A DNA stretch of 54,134 bases from Thoreauomyces humboldtii (lineage: Eukaryota > Chytridiomycota > Chytridiomycetes > Spizellomycetales > Powellomycetaceae). The number at the start of each line of letters is the position of its first letter. Positions within the stretch are counted from its first letter, which is position 1. Shown here piece after piece: positions 23,195 through 33,342 of the stretch. The stretch covers positions 1 through 54,134 of the forward strand of contig JADGJA010000056.1 of NCBI GenBank assembly GCA_027596035.1, given 5' to 3'. Both the position numbers and the translations under genes were made by a program. The notes below the pieces were generated by a model. The model saw only the letters and a program-made list of their open reading frames with translations, made no database searches and was not told the DNA's origin.

Positions 23195-23860
23195 ATGCCT
23201 TCCGCGAAAATGCCGGACCACAGGAACACCGGGACAGCCGTTCCCGTCTCAGCAGAAACACAGTCCAGTCCCTTCGTTTCCTCTGCTCGTCTTATTGTGC
23301 AAATCGCCCCATACATAGGGGGCCTGCTCTTCCTTGCCGCTCTGCACGACCTTCCAAAGTTGACAAGGGCTGAAAAGGCTGAACGTAGTCTGTACGGTTG
23401 GGATGCGTTGAGCGTCACGCTGGCGGGCATCCTCGTCGACATCTACATTCTTGGAAGCTCCTTGAATGTTGGTCATATGAAGGTTTTCCTGTTTATGGAC
23501 CTTGGCGTGTGAGTACCCTTTAACATTTGGATTGGAAATTTCGCTCGGTAAACATATATCTTCGCCAGCATGTATCGAGCACTTCTTCTCATGGATCTCG
23601 AGGTGAAATTCCAGGCTTCCATGAACGGCCTTCACTCCTTCGGATGGTCCCGCACGGGACGGACTTCGGCTGTCGTCGTTTTCCTCATCGGCATCGTCAA
23701 CCTGATCGCCCTGTGGCTCTTTGTGCCATCAAAATTTCCGGAAGCTCGCCCTCAAGCTCTGGGTCCTGCCCGGCCTCTGGGCGACAAGACCTGGGGGTTC
23801 GGCAAACATGCGCTGCAATTCCTTCTCGTGTACGGCTGTGCGAGGGCCGCTCTTGGGTAG
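23195..23860 (+). CDS. Unrecognised multi-pass membrane protein
   Basis: Two exons (23195-23508, 23569-23860; donor GTGAGTAC, acceptor CGCCAG) give 201 aa. The start at 23195 is the first Met after the frame becomes protein-like; another Met lies five codons on. Hydrophobic segments: LIVQIAPYIGGLLFLAAL (~30-47), a long segment around ALSVTLAGILVDIYILGSSL (~70-90), VFLFMDLGVMYRALLLMDL (~98-116), SAVVVFLIGIVNLIALWLFV (~137-156) and a short C-terminal one ALQFLLVYGCARAALG. An amphipathic charged loop (LPKLTRAEKAERSLYG) follows the first helix. I do not recognise a family. The last ~70 bp of the CDS and 3' flank are duplicated at 35232-35433. Confidence 0.6.
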
Positions 23861-24017
23861 TGGCACACGTGTATTGTAATCAATGCGAAGCAAACTGTGG
23901 GCGGCATTCTCCCTTTGCTCGTTGTTATCATCCAATTCAGATCAGCTACGCAAATGCCAGGATCGTGCCAGGTCTGAACCATCCCCAGCTCTGCCCGGTT
24001 CGCGCTCCTGAACCATC

Positions 24018-24333
24018 TTGGGGCGTCACGTCTCCAGGCGATCACCGCCTGATGCTCCCCTCTGGCGCTTGGCTTCCGGTCGCCCTGCCTCTGTCACCTG
24101 GTTCAAGGATTTTTGGCGGACCGTCGTTGATGAGATTGTGGGAGGTTCATCGTTCAAGGGCTGGGGGAGCTACGCCGCTCGCTCGCCCCGGGATACCTTT
24201 CGACGTCATTCAACGCACCGGGCGGTGGTCAAGCGACGCTTTCGAACGCTACATCCGCATGCACCGGGAGTTTCTGGCTGAACTGATCCTTCGCGCGTCT
24301 GGGGACGAGCCTTTAGATCGCTCATTCGGGTGA
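24018..24333 (+). pseudogene. Broken tyrosine recombinase (DIRS/Crypton-like) C-terminus
   Basis: Two frames together look like the end of a tyrosine recombinase. The first (about 24048-24160) reads DAPLWRLASGRPASVTWF, the usual strand before the arginine box. The second (about 24145-24320) reads RAGGATPLARPGIPFDVIQ, then RTGRWSSDAFERYIR, the classical box ending with the nucleophile-position Tyr. The frame changes near 24158, exactly where the catalytic HxxR should lie, so that motif appears damaged. There is no upstream N-terminal half and no visible terminal repeat. It is a relic of a mobile element, type uncertain. Confidence 0.6.
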
Positions 24334-24720
24334 CTACACTTTGCTGTTTTTTATTGGAATACAATCGCTTCCATGACGTGCTGCGACCCGCTTGTCTTTG
24401 TCTTTGCAACCCGCCACCCCCTTTGTTTCTGTCTTTGCAACCCGCGTTATGCAATGGGACTTCCCAACTTATCTTCATCGTTCCATTACTCACTGCTTTA
24501 TGTCAGACACGCCGACCACGGTCTACATTAGTCGGGTACAGAGGTAGGATATCAAGTTCGCCGGGGTGGGAGCGGTGTCCAGCCACGACGAGGCATGGCC
24601 ATCGCCGAGCGGATCGACACTCCAAACCATCAGTCTGTCCAAACCATCAGTCTACCGGTTCACATTATATCATGCCATTCAGAAAACTTTGTCATGGTCG
24701 GAGGTTCCTAAGGACGCGGT

Positions 24721-26165
24721 TCAGCGCTGGGATCTGAATTGGATCCTTGCGCGGAGCGCGTTAAGGTTCCGGTCGTAGGTGGCCAGAAGAGAGTGAACTT
24801 CGGCCATATCAGAGGCTACAGGTGTGGTCGTCGTGTCAATGCCGGAGCTGCCGAGTCCGCCATACCCACCGCCGCAGCCACTACCTCCGATTCCGCCGCC
24901 TCCAAGACTTGTACTCCCGGCGCCTGCGCCCCCCAAACCACTTTCATCAAACTCGCCGCCGAACCCACCATCGCCGCCGAGACCTGTACTGCTGAAGTCA
25001 GCGCCAACTTTACCATTGCCACCCAACCCGCTGATAAACCCACCTTCGCCGCCGAAACCAGTGTCTCCGCCAGTACCAGTGTACCCACCAGGACCACCAT
25101 GCTCATCACCGCTGAGCCCGCCGAACCCACCGTTGCCGCCGCCGTGCCCACCAGGACCGTCGTGCCCATCGCCGCCGAACCCACCGTTGCCGCCGTCGTG
25201 CCCACCAGGACCGTCGTGCCCATCGCCGCCGAACCCACCGTTTTAGCCGCCGTGCCCACCAGGACCGCCGTGCCCATCGCCGCCGAACCCACCGTTGCCG
25301 CCGTGCCCACCTCCGTCAAACCCACCATCACCCGCGCCTCCATTTCCGCTACCTCCGTCACCGCCATCACCGCCGACGATATAGGCGCCGAGGTAGACGG
25401 CGTCGGGGGTCTCGCTCGTTCCCCACATGTCCGAACCGATCCAAGGTCCGGCCTGGACGTACTGCGGCGGCCTGTTTGGGTGCTGGCGAATGGTGAGGCC
25501 GGCCTTGATGGCTTTCCGCGTCGGGGTATCCCATGGCGTGATATCGAGGACAGGGCTCTGCGTGTGTGAGGGGAGGGTAAGGATACGCCGGGTCAGTTGA
25601 GTCTTCAGTCCGGATCGCGGGCTCCCGCTCGGAATGCTAGATTTTACCACAGGGTCGTCGGGGCCGCGAAGCCGAAAGATTCTCTCCACTCGAGGATGTG
25701 GGACCTCTGGAAACACGATCTCCTCCTCCAAGCCGCAAAGGTATCCCGATTGAGGACGAAGCAGGCTCCATTGGTATGCGAAAAGTCGAGCAGATCGCGG
25801 AGAGCCACCGGGTCGCGAGCAACGATTGCAGTGGCACTGATGTCCGACAGGTCGGTGCGGAAGATGCAGGTTGCCAGATACACCAGGAGGCACTCTATGT
25901 TGGCCACTTTTTGCACCTTGTCGGTGGTGTAATGGTCGACCCCAGGGACAGATACATGCCACAGTCCTGCAGGGGAGGGTTTTGGTCACAAATGTATTGA
26001 GTAGCTGTTTCTGATCTCAGAATCGTGAAACGTGAAAACGCTCTGTCAGCTCTTCCTCTTACGTTCGCAAAGTAACACCCAGAGGAAAGGCGGGCAGGTC
26101 GCCCAGCCGGAAACCGAGACAGTGTCAACCTCGGCTTCCACCAGCAGAGAGTTCAACATGGCCAT
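24721..26165 (-). pseudogene. CEP95-like (DUF5745) gene with glycine-rich tail and in-frame stop
   Basis: Exon 1 (26165-26063) reads MAMLNSLLVEAEVDTVSVSG and splices (GTAAGA...CTGCAG) in phase to an exon starting at 25966. The joined text (CERLWHVSVPGVDHYTTDK, then VQKVANIECLLVYLATCIF, then TDLSDISATAIVARDPVALR) follows the calponin-like DUF5745 domain of centrosomal CEP95: small N-terminal helices, then SHIxGexIVxGDxxSIRNLLE. The frame then changes near 25770 to a basic linker and a Gly-rich tail of GGFGGDGHGG-type repeats. A TAA at about 25243-25245, created by a 3-nt insertion relative to neighbouring repeat units, ends the frame; the Gly-rich frame continues in register to 24721. It is either a truncated protein ending at 25243 or a decaying gene. 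The domain call is moderate, and I cannot explain the frame change by a good intron. Confidence 0.45.
25120..25310. repeat. Coding tandem repeat (~50-57 bp units)
   Basis: About four units, each containing gccgaacccaccgt and gcccaccaggaccg, encode Gly-rich 17-19-residue repeats on the minus strand. One unit has the extra three bases that give the in-frame TAA. Confidence 0.75.
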
Positions 26166-27065
26166 GTACTCTGCTTGGACGGTAAGCTAATGATGTGGAT
26201 CACACGCTTGGCCGTGGAACAGCGCGAGGGAAACGACGGGTGGAGGGTTGGACTGACCATCTTCCATCCTTACGGCTTTGCAGATTAGCGCAGGTGGCAA
26301 TAAGAACAGAGACTGGGCAAAGAAGGGGGAATGTCGTGCGAGCCAATGTGTTGACAAGGTCTCGGGACTTGACGGGCCTCCTTGGAAGCGGCCCCCAAGG
26401 ACGGGGAGAGGGGGGCGGGGTCTGTATCCGATACCAGAGTACCGGTTCGCTCGTTCCCTCTCCCATCGGAAACCGATCCTTTCGGCAGATGGTAGGAAAC
26501 CGACCACCAGGACTGAATCCCATGCCGGGTACATGTATGATAGCAGCCAAGACAGCTCTTTTATCACGGATGGATATTCCTCTGGAGATCAAGGAACTCG
26601 AGCAAACCTTGATGAGCACCTGTAAGGCCTGACTGAAGTGTCCAATCCGTTGTCGCGGGGATCTCAACAACCTCACCGTTCCCTCACCGAGCTTCCGTCA
26701 GAGATGGAGGAACGCTTCCGACTTTCGTATCACCCAAGAATAGCGCCTACAAACCTCCCAAACTGTACAGCAAACACATTTGGGCCGGATGATGAACATC
26801 GGCCCCACGATCTGGACGTCGCCGCATCGAGCGCAGAGAAGCTGAGAGCAGGCCAGAACAGTCCCGGGGAAATTGGATTGATCCAGCATTCAGCATCGAC
26901 GAGCACGATCCACCCATCCATCAAGTGGTTTTTTTTTCTCTCCCCCCGCGTTGCTCGATTTGAGCGATTCTCCTCCAAGCTTGGGAGCGGGGACAGGGCG
27001 TTGCTTAGGACAACAGCTGGCAGATGAGAGTCGAGGGTAGAGGAGGAAGACGGTAGTTTAAATTG
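26166..27065. other. Intergenic, no gene supported
   Basis: Overlapping frames of 100-160 codons occur on both strands between 26190 and 27030, but none has recognised motifs or consistent splice sites. There is a T9 run at about 26930. It likely includes the promoter of the gene at 26165 and the 3' region of the locus ending at 27066. Confidence 0.35.
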
Positions 27066-29181
27066 TTACAAGGGCAACATGGAAAAAAAGGGGGAGATTG
27101 AAAAACCCCCACCGTCCAAAAGAATCATGGCGACCAAAGGAAAGGGACCTGGCGGTTGGCACTCGGCGGCAACATGCCCTGGATCCTGCGGATAGATGAT
27201 CAGTGATGCGCACCATCGATTGCGACCCGGCTCGGACTTACCGATGCTAATGCAAGCTTCAAAAGGAGAGCACAGATGACGCTGCGGTTGGAAGAGATGC
27301 TTTGGGAAGGCAGGTTCCTACAGATTTTGGTTGGTCGACATGACGGCCGTGGCTGGAGGCGCATTGGACTCACCCGTCGTAACATGCGCGTCGGAAGGAT
27401 GCAGCGGTGAAGGTAGGTGCGCAATGAATGGAGGTGGTTCCTGCGAATCCTGATTAGTGTACTCTGACGACCTAACAGTCAACAGATATAGACTCACCAA
27501 TTTTGACGCGTGCACGTCGGAAGCGACGATGAAAGCACCATGAGGGATGCTGCTGGTGTTTTCCTGAAAGAGACGATGGCTCGGGCCGTGAACGGAGGTA
27601 AGGTACAAGGTTATTGGAACTATTGCCTACCAGGCACATCTTGCCACAAACCAAGATCTACGACGGAGGTGTGAGCCGTCCCAAAGGACAAGTGACGCAA
27701 AGATCAAACTCACGAACCTCATTCCTGCAAGAACGAAAATCTTCTTGATCCGAGAGGGAAGGCTTTGGCCCCAGGCGTAAAAGAGTAAAGCCTCGGATGC
27801 CGATTCTGGGTACATGACCCCTCTAGCATGGCCCAGCCCAAGGACTATGCCGACCAGTGACCTGCGACGGTGCTTTACCCAGTCCTTCTAGCGAGGCCCA
27901 ATGGCAAGCCAAGGGGTGGCGCGGCGCTGGTGAGACACTCGCATACGGCAACCACCTAAGCCTCTGCACAGGACCGGAGCAGTACGACGACCCATAGAAT
28001 GAGCTCAAAGTCAGACAGTTGGCGCGGCATTTCCTGGGCTGTTAAACTCTCTTCTCGCCCTGGGAGTGAGGCTGACAAGAAGGATTCAACATGTCAGCTT
28101 ATTGCACTTTCACGAGGTGGCAAAAAAAAGTAGCCTACCCATTATAACGCCTTGCTTCCGCAGTTGACAGACGTTCGAACGCTCTGCCATTTGGCGCCTA
28201 GGAAGTAAAGTGTCAGATCCACAAAACCCGAGGTCGTGAGGGATGCTCACTTACCGAGGTTCGCTCAGAGAGATTGCGATCTCGAAGGAACGCGTTCGTT
28301 AGCAGACACTGCGAGAACCTCAAGCAAAAGAGAGTAAAGCCTCGGATGCCGATTCTAGGTACATGACCCCTCTGGCATGGCCCAGCCCAAGGAGGATGCA
28401 GGCCAGTGACCTGCGAAGGTGCTTTACCCAGTCCTTCTAGCGAGGCCCAATGGCAAGCCAAGGGGTGGCGCGGCGCTGGTGAGACACTCGCATACGGCAA
28501 CCACCTAAGCCCCTGCACAGGACCGGAGCAGTACGACGACCCATAGAATGAGCTCAAAGTCAGGCAGTGGCGCAGCATTTCTTGGGCTGTTAACGAACTC
28601 TTGTTTGCCCTGGGAGCAAGGTGACACAGGTATCTATGAGCGGAGGCGGAAATTGTACACCTAGGTGAGATGATAATACTACATCGTCTGCACCACACAG
28701 ATAACGTTGGATCAGAACTTACCATGCTAGCGGTAGCGCCCTGCTGAAACTGCATCAGTAGCAGCAACCTAACGGAGCCGGTGACGGTGACGCTCTTGAA
28801 TTGAGGAGGGAAGGTGGAAGGCACGATGTAGTACGACACATGGGTGCGAAGTACTCGTGAACATACCCGACCAGACAGAGCATGGAACCTGTCCTGCGAA
28901 GAGATGTTGATGTCTAGGATTGGGGAAAAGAACGTCATACGGGTAAGCAATCGTACTGGCACTGCAAGAGCGACGCGAAACCGCGAAACTTGCCTGTAAT
29001 CGAGCTTCGTTCGAAGAGCAAAGGCATTTTGCGAACATGGCTGTTTAGACTATCAAGGCTGTTTAGAAGAATTAGAAGAGGCAAACGATGGTTGCAAACG
29101 ATGGTTGAAGCGAGGTGGGATGGATGTACGACCTGAAGAATGACTTACCGAAGTGTCAGAATACCGAGATGTCCCGCCCAT
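27066..29181 (-). CDS. Intron-rich gene of unknown product
   Basis: The minus strand shows a series of strong 5' splice sites (GTAAGT, GTGAGT, GTACGT, GTAGGC) every 100-400 nt with short exons between. A possible start is Met at 29181 (MGGTSRYSDTS). The next exon joins as PCSQNAFALRTKLDYR, ending at CAG|GCAAGT (28993), a canonical GC-AG donor. Later readable exons include PNGRAFERLSTAEARRYNG, ENTSSIPHGAFIVASDVHAS, EPPPFIAHLPSPLHPSDAH and a last exon with DPGHVAAECQPPGPFP, stopping at 27066. Not all exons can be chained in phase by eye, and the 5' end may reach further (donors also at 29296, 29449 and 29620). I do not recognise the protein. Two of its introns are about 400 nt long and carry a shared ~290-bp repeat. 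Confidence 0.4.
27782..28074. repeat. ~290-bp direct repeat, copy 1 (intronic)
   Basis: Nearly identical (about nine in ten bases by eye) to 28331-28625, same orientation, offset about 549 bp. It lies within a minus-strand intron whose donor is near 28137 and acceptor near 27733. Confidence 0.9.
28331..28625. repeat. ~290-bp direct repeat, copy 2 (intronic)
   Basis: Second copy of the element at 27782-28074. It lies in a minus-strand intron with donor near 28725 and acceptor near 28313. Both copies sit in the 3' two-thirds of their introns. Confidence 0.9.
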
Positions 29182-30229
29182 TGTGTTACGTGCCGCATTG
29201 CCGATGAGGAAGGAATCTTGCTGATGTAGCTGAAACGACGCAGGGGGGAGGTAAATGTAGAATGAACGAGGGAACCGCAAGAACTGTGTTACGTACCGGA
29301 GGCTTTATGCCGTTCGCAAACTAGCCAACTTGCGAGGGACTGCGCAGAGGTAAGGTGTGGAGCTACATTGGTGAAGGTTGGATGGATAGAATGGAAGAGA
29401 GTGAATGAGAAGAGGGTTGAACCGAAATACATGGAGGCGAATCAACTCACCGAAGGGGTGCGGGTGCAAGAGAATACACGAAAGCAGATGGCGCGAGGTG
29501 CAAGCGCGCTAGGTGAGTCTGGAAATCTCGGAGACATTTCTAGCCGTGCTTCGATGGTCAAAGCACGAATGAGATGAAGAACGCGTAAGGGAGGATAATG
29601 CTCGAGGGCCATCCAACTTACCGAAGAAGAGTTTAGAGTTCAGAGAGGCAAGGACTCGGACTTGCACGGCGGCAAGATGCGATCGTGACGTTGCTGGCCG
29701 GAGAGAACGGCAGGTTGAAGCAAGTAACGGTATGATGACACTGGAAAGACAGGATGCCACTGTTGCGTGGGCATCGTGGTAACAGCCAAGGAGACGTTGC
29801 AGTAGCTGTTGCAGATGTGCGATGTGAACGACAGGAAGCAGGCGTAAGAATGCGACGCGCGTCAAAGAGAGAGCCCCTGTCTAGAAGATTCCGAAGGTCA
29901 ACCCTAACCTCAGGGTAGGTTGGTAACCCTAAATTGTACTTTGTGCCAGTCATTGGGGTACACAGCCTCGTGAGTCATTTCGACTCAGTTCTTGCGGTCA
30001 CAAACTTTCCACCCATTTCAGCTAGCCATTCCCAGCGTTCAGCACTCAGCATTCAGCATCACCTCTTTCGCTCGTTCTTGGGTTGTGGCTCGCCGTTGTC
30101 CATTTCTACGACGGTCTTGCGATCTGCCTTCACTGGATCTGCTCTCAGTCTTCTTTCATCGGACTCGTTGTCGTGCACGTTCGGTGCCCGTGCAACTCTA
30201 CTATCGAAAAGTAACACCTCGCCGTCGGG
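29182..30229. other. Upstream region between divergent unknown gene and PIKK
   Basis: It contains further minus-strand donor-like sites (29296, 29449, 29620), which may be 5' exons or UTR introns of the unknown gene, and the promoter of the kinase gene. No conserved protein sequence is seen. The accctaacc string near 29900 is not a telomere array. Confidence 0.4.
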
Positions 30230-32921
30230 ATGGGTATGGCACGCACGGGATGGCAATGGGTACCAGACGCAAAGCTTCAATCTCCTATTCCTGTAGATCA
30301 AGCATTGACTCCCGGAACCCCACCAGCTGCTCGCTCTGGTACGCAGTTCAACAATGCGATTATCCCTCCAGCGGCAGCTCCACCACCGATTCCAGCCCTT
30401 CACCAACGGGTCAACGCCTATGCCGATCGTGAAAGTAACAGGCTTCGACAATTACAGCGCCTTCTGATGATGATAGATCTGAAGGACGGCAGAGGCAACG
30501 GAGGACCTGCTGGACACGTAGCCGGAACTCTAGCAGGCGGGAATACGCTCAAGATGCCGTTCGCCTCTTCATAGCTCTGGCAGGGGTGCCAACCGTCAAG
30601 GAGGCCCGGCGTGTGTTCATACACTTTCCTGGCATCTTACGGCTCATTCTCAAGTATCCACAGGCGAGAGCTGTCTTTGATAACTTGCTGAGGCCCACAT
30701 CGATACTAACCCTAGTCGGGCGGCACTCTTTCTCCCCTGGCTTCCCGACCTACTCGCATTTGCGAACAAGACCTCTGCGAAAGCTCCGACGAGCAGTGCA
30801 TCGTCTATCGAGGATGTTGCATTTCTGCTGAAGTGGATTGCTGAAACGTATCCCCAAGAGGTCTACCTTGCTATCGAAACCCGGCTGGAACCGCAGCCGG
30901 TCATGAACGACACGATATGGGGGTCTGCAGCCGCTAGGCTCCGAGAGATAGTCCCTGTGGCTCACCGCGAAACCAACTGGCAACTTCGTCTGGAGATGTT
31001 GAAGGTAAGGGACGTGACAGACTGCGACGACTCCGCAAGCTCAACCAACTTCATTTTTTCACCAGCTAGCCGACCCGGAGACGCACCTGCAGGATTTCAT
31101 TGACACGGCCCTGAGGATCTTCGACACCAACTGGTCGCGCGTAACCAAAAAGGCTGTGGTGATGGAGGCAATTCAGAGGCTAGAAGCGCTGACATACGAC
31201 CGGCCGTTGAGGGCAGATATCCTCCCCGGAACACCGCCGGGCACGCCTTGGCATCTCGGCGGCCACTCACTGGGATCGGTCGGTGTTGCCTTTTCCGATA
31301 ACAAATGGCCCCAGATTGCCATCCTACTGGGACTCTCCACTGTGCCAGCATTGTATCGCGATCTTCGGCACCTTACGGTTCTAAACCCGGATCCCGTACA
31401 AAGAGTAGCCGCCATCCAGGGTCAACGAAATCTGTGCCGAAGAAGTCAACCCCCCGCTCTTCCTACCGTAGCTCATATTCCAGTTGGTTGGCTACCTACA
31501 CCGGCCTAATCGGTCCGGACCAGATCAAAATCCCAGGAAGCTATCCTGCAGCCACCTTAGCTGGCGTGGTACCACATCTACGAGTCCTCCCATCCATGCG
31601 CCACCCCAAGAAGATTACCTTCGACCTTCGTTGACAGCAACGGGGGTCACCACGAGTTTCTTTCCAAAAGTAAAGCAGACGATCGTTTCCTAATTCTTTT
31701 GTGTTTCTCACGCTTTTTGTCCTTTAGCTGGTGACGATTTGCGTGTCGACTTTACCATTCAGCGAACCCTCTATGCTATGCAGCAGATCGTCAATCACGA
31801 TGATAACTGTGCAAAATGGTCCCTGGAGAAGGTTCAACCGCTCCAGCCCTTTGTGATCCCGTTGTCACCGTCGTCTGGTCTCGTCGAATGGGTGACAGCG
31901 CGCACATTACATGCTGCCATGTCGCTTGTCGATGGCTTCCAAGGAGCGGATCAAGCCGCCGGTGCCGCCTTCAATTACCACATGGGCACCGCGCGAGCGA
32001 CTGAACTGTGCACGCGCTATCGTACTTTACTTGCACTGCCTGAAGGGCAATCTCGAACCCTGTTCAAAAGTCTGGTGCTGAAGGTACCTTACTTGAGGAC
32101 GTTCTGGGAACAACAAGGACCTGTCTTTGGACCAAGTGCCCTCGAAACTTTCGGAAAGGTACTGTAAGGAAGCCTTTCATTGGATTGCAAGGTTGATGCT
32201 AAAACGACCTCACAGAGTTACAGCATGTTGGCAATATGTCTTTGGATTATGGGGATCGGTGATCGCCACAACGAGAATTGGCTAGTCACTCCTGATGGCG
32301 ATGCGATCGCAATTGACTTTGACCTTTATCTAAGTCAGGGCGCCAAATCGATTGTTCCTGAGGTTGCGCCCATTCGTTTTACTCCACAGGTAAGCCCCCG
32401 GCGTCCAGGGCTCTTGTTCTTCTCTGATTAATCGGAGTCGTTAGATTGCGACCAGCATCCCGTATGTAGATATCGACGATCTCATGACGGACGTCCTTCA
32501 GGCACAACGGAACATGCCTAACGTGATCCAGGATGCTCTAGAGATCCTGTACTGGCAGCCTTCGAAGGATACAGTCAGAATGCCGTCGGTGTTCGTTGCC
32601 GGATCGGCGGATGCCGACGCGGCTGCCGCGCGTGCAGAAGTTCGCGGTCGCCTGCGACAGGTCACCCGGATCCTCGTGGACGGTGTCCCCGCGCAGGAGA
32701 TCATCGTGGACGGCCTCGATAAATACCATAGGACTGACGCTGTGCGGCCACCGTGGCTGACCGCCCTTCGTCAGCAGGTCCTTGACGGGGCGACACGAGA
32801 CCGGACGAACATGCCAAGCAGCAACCTCACCGCTCGTCGGCAAGTCCATTCGATCCTGGATTTGGCGTCGGACGAGTCGCTGCTGATCAAACTCTGGCAA
32901 GGCTGGAAGCCCTGGCTCTGA
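30230..32921 (+). CDS. Short DNA-PKcs-like PI3K-related kinase with FATC
   Basis: C-terminal half of a PI3K-related protein kinase, most like DNA-PKcs, the NHEJ kinase. From 30600: FAT-like helices (IALAGVPTVKEARRVFIHFP, LLKWIAETYPQEVY), then PSMRHPKKITF with the probable ATP-binding Lys, GDDLRVDFTIQ, the catalytic loop GIGDRHNEN, AIDFDLYLS in place of DFG, and VPEVAPIRFTPQ. It ends with a FATC domain TARRQVHSILDLASDESL... finishing GWKPWL (stop 32921). Clear introns: GTAAAG at 31671 to 31728, GTACTG at about 32159 to 32215, and GTAAGC at 32391 to 32444. The ATG at 30230 precedes a low-complexity Pro/Ala segment, and the opposite strand upstream seems occupied, so the protein would be only ~750-800 aa against ~4000 for DNA-PKcs. 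A one-base excess near 31627 shifts the frame between KKITF and VDSNGGHHEF, with no intron to explain it. It may be a pseudogene, a sequencing error, or a truncated paralogue. Confidence 0.8.
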
Positions 32922-33342
32922 GAAACACTCCCCTTTCCCTTGCTCCCACTCCCACTCCCACTCCCCTTTCTGTCTGGTTGATTGGCCGAGACCAATGCAA
33001 AAAGCACCTTTCTCTTGCATTTCTCTTTGATCAGGTTACCAAGCGTGGGCACGGTCGCGCGGGAAATTTATCTAGCGACTACCGGAGTACAACAGCTCGC
33101 CGCAGCACGAGGCAACAGCTAAACCTTCCCATTCTTCTCAAAGCTTCGTATTGCTCGTAAGCTAGCTCTTGTTAAATTTTCTGGTGAGGGCGAGGGTGCT
33201 GCATGAAATCGGCTTTTCCTGTCGAACTCTGCAGCCGCTTGCCGCTTGTGCATCGAGAGATTGAGACCCTTGGTCGAGACACTCCCGGGCACTTCGGCTT
33301 CGAGATTTCTCGACTATCACTACCCTACCTGCGACAAAGAAC
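32922..33342. other. Intergenic between PIKK and RGG gene
   Basis: It starts with a pyrimidine-rich direct repeat (ctcccactcccactccc, about 32941-32962) after the kinase stop. No gene is seen. It should contain the promoter of the small RGG protein. Confidence 0.4.

Noticed and set aside
24739..25569. Plus-strand 276-aa Ala/Thr/Pro-rich ORF
   Set aside because: It is the complement of the glycine-rich repeat tail. Repeat composition keeps several frames open by chance.
29895..29940. accctaacc / aaccctaaa strings suggesting a telomere
   Set aside because: Only two imperfect units and flanked by ordinary sequence, so not a telomeric array.
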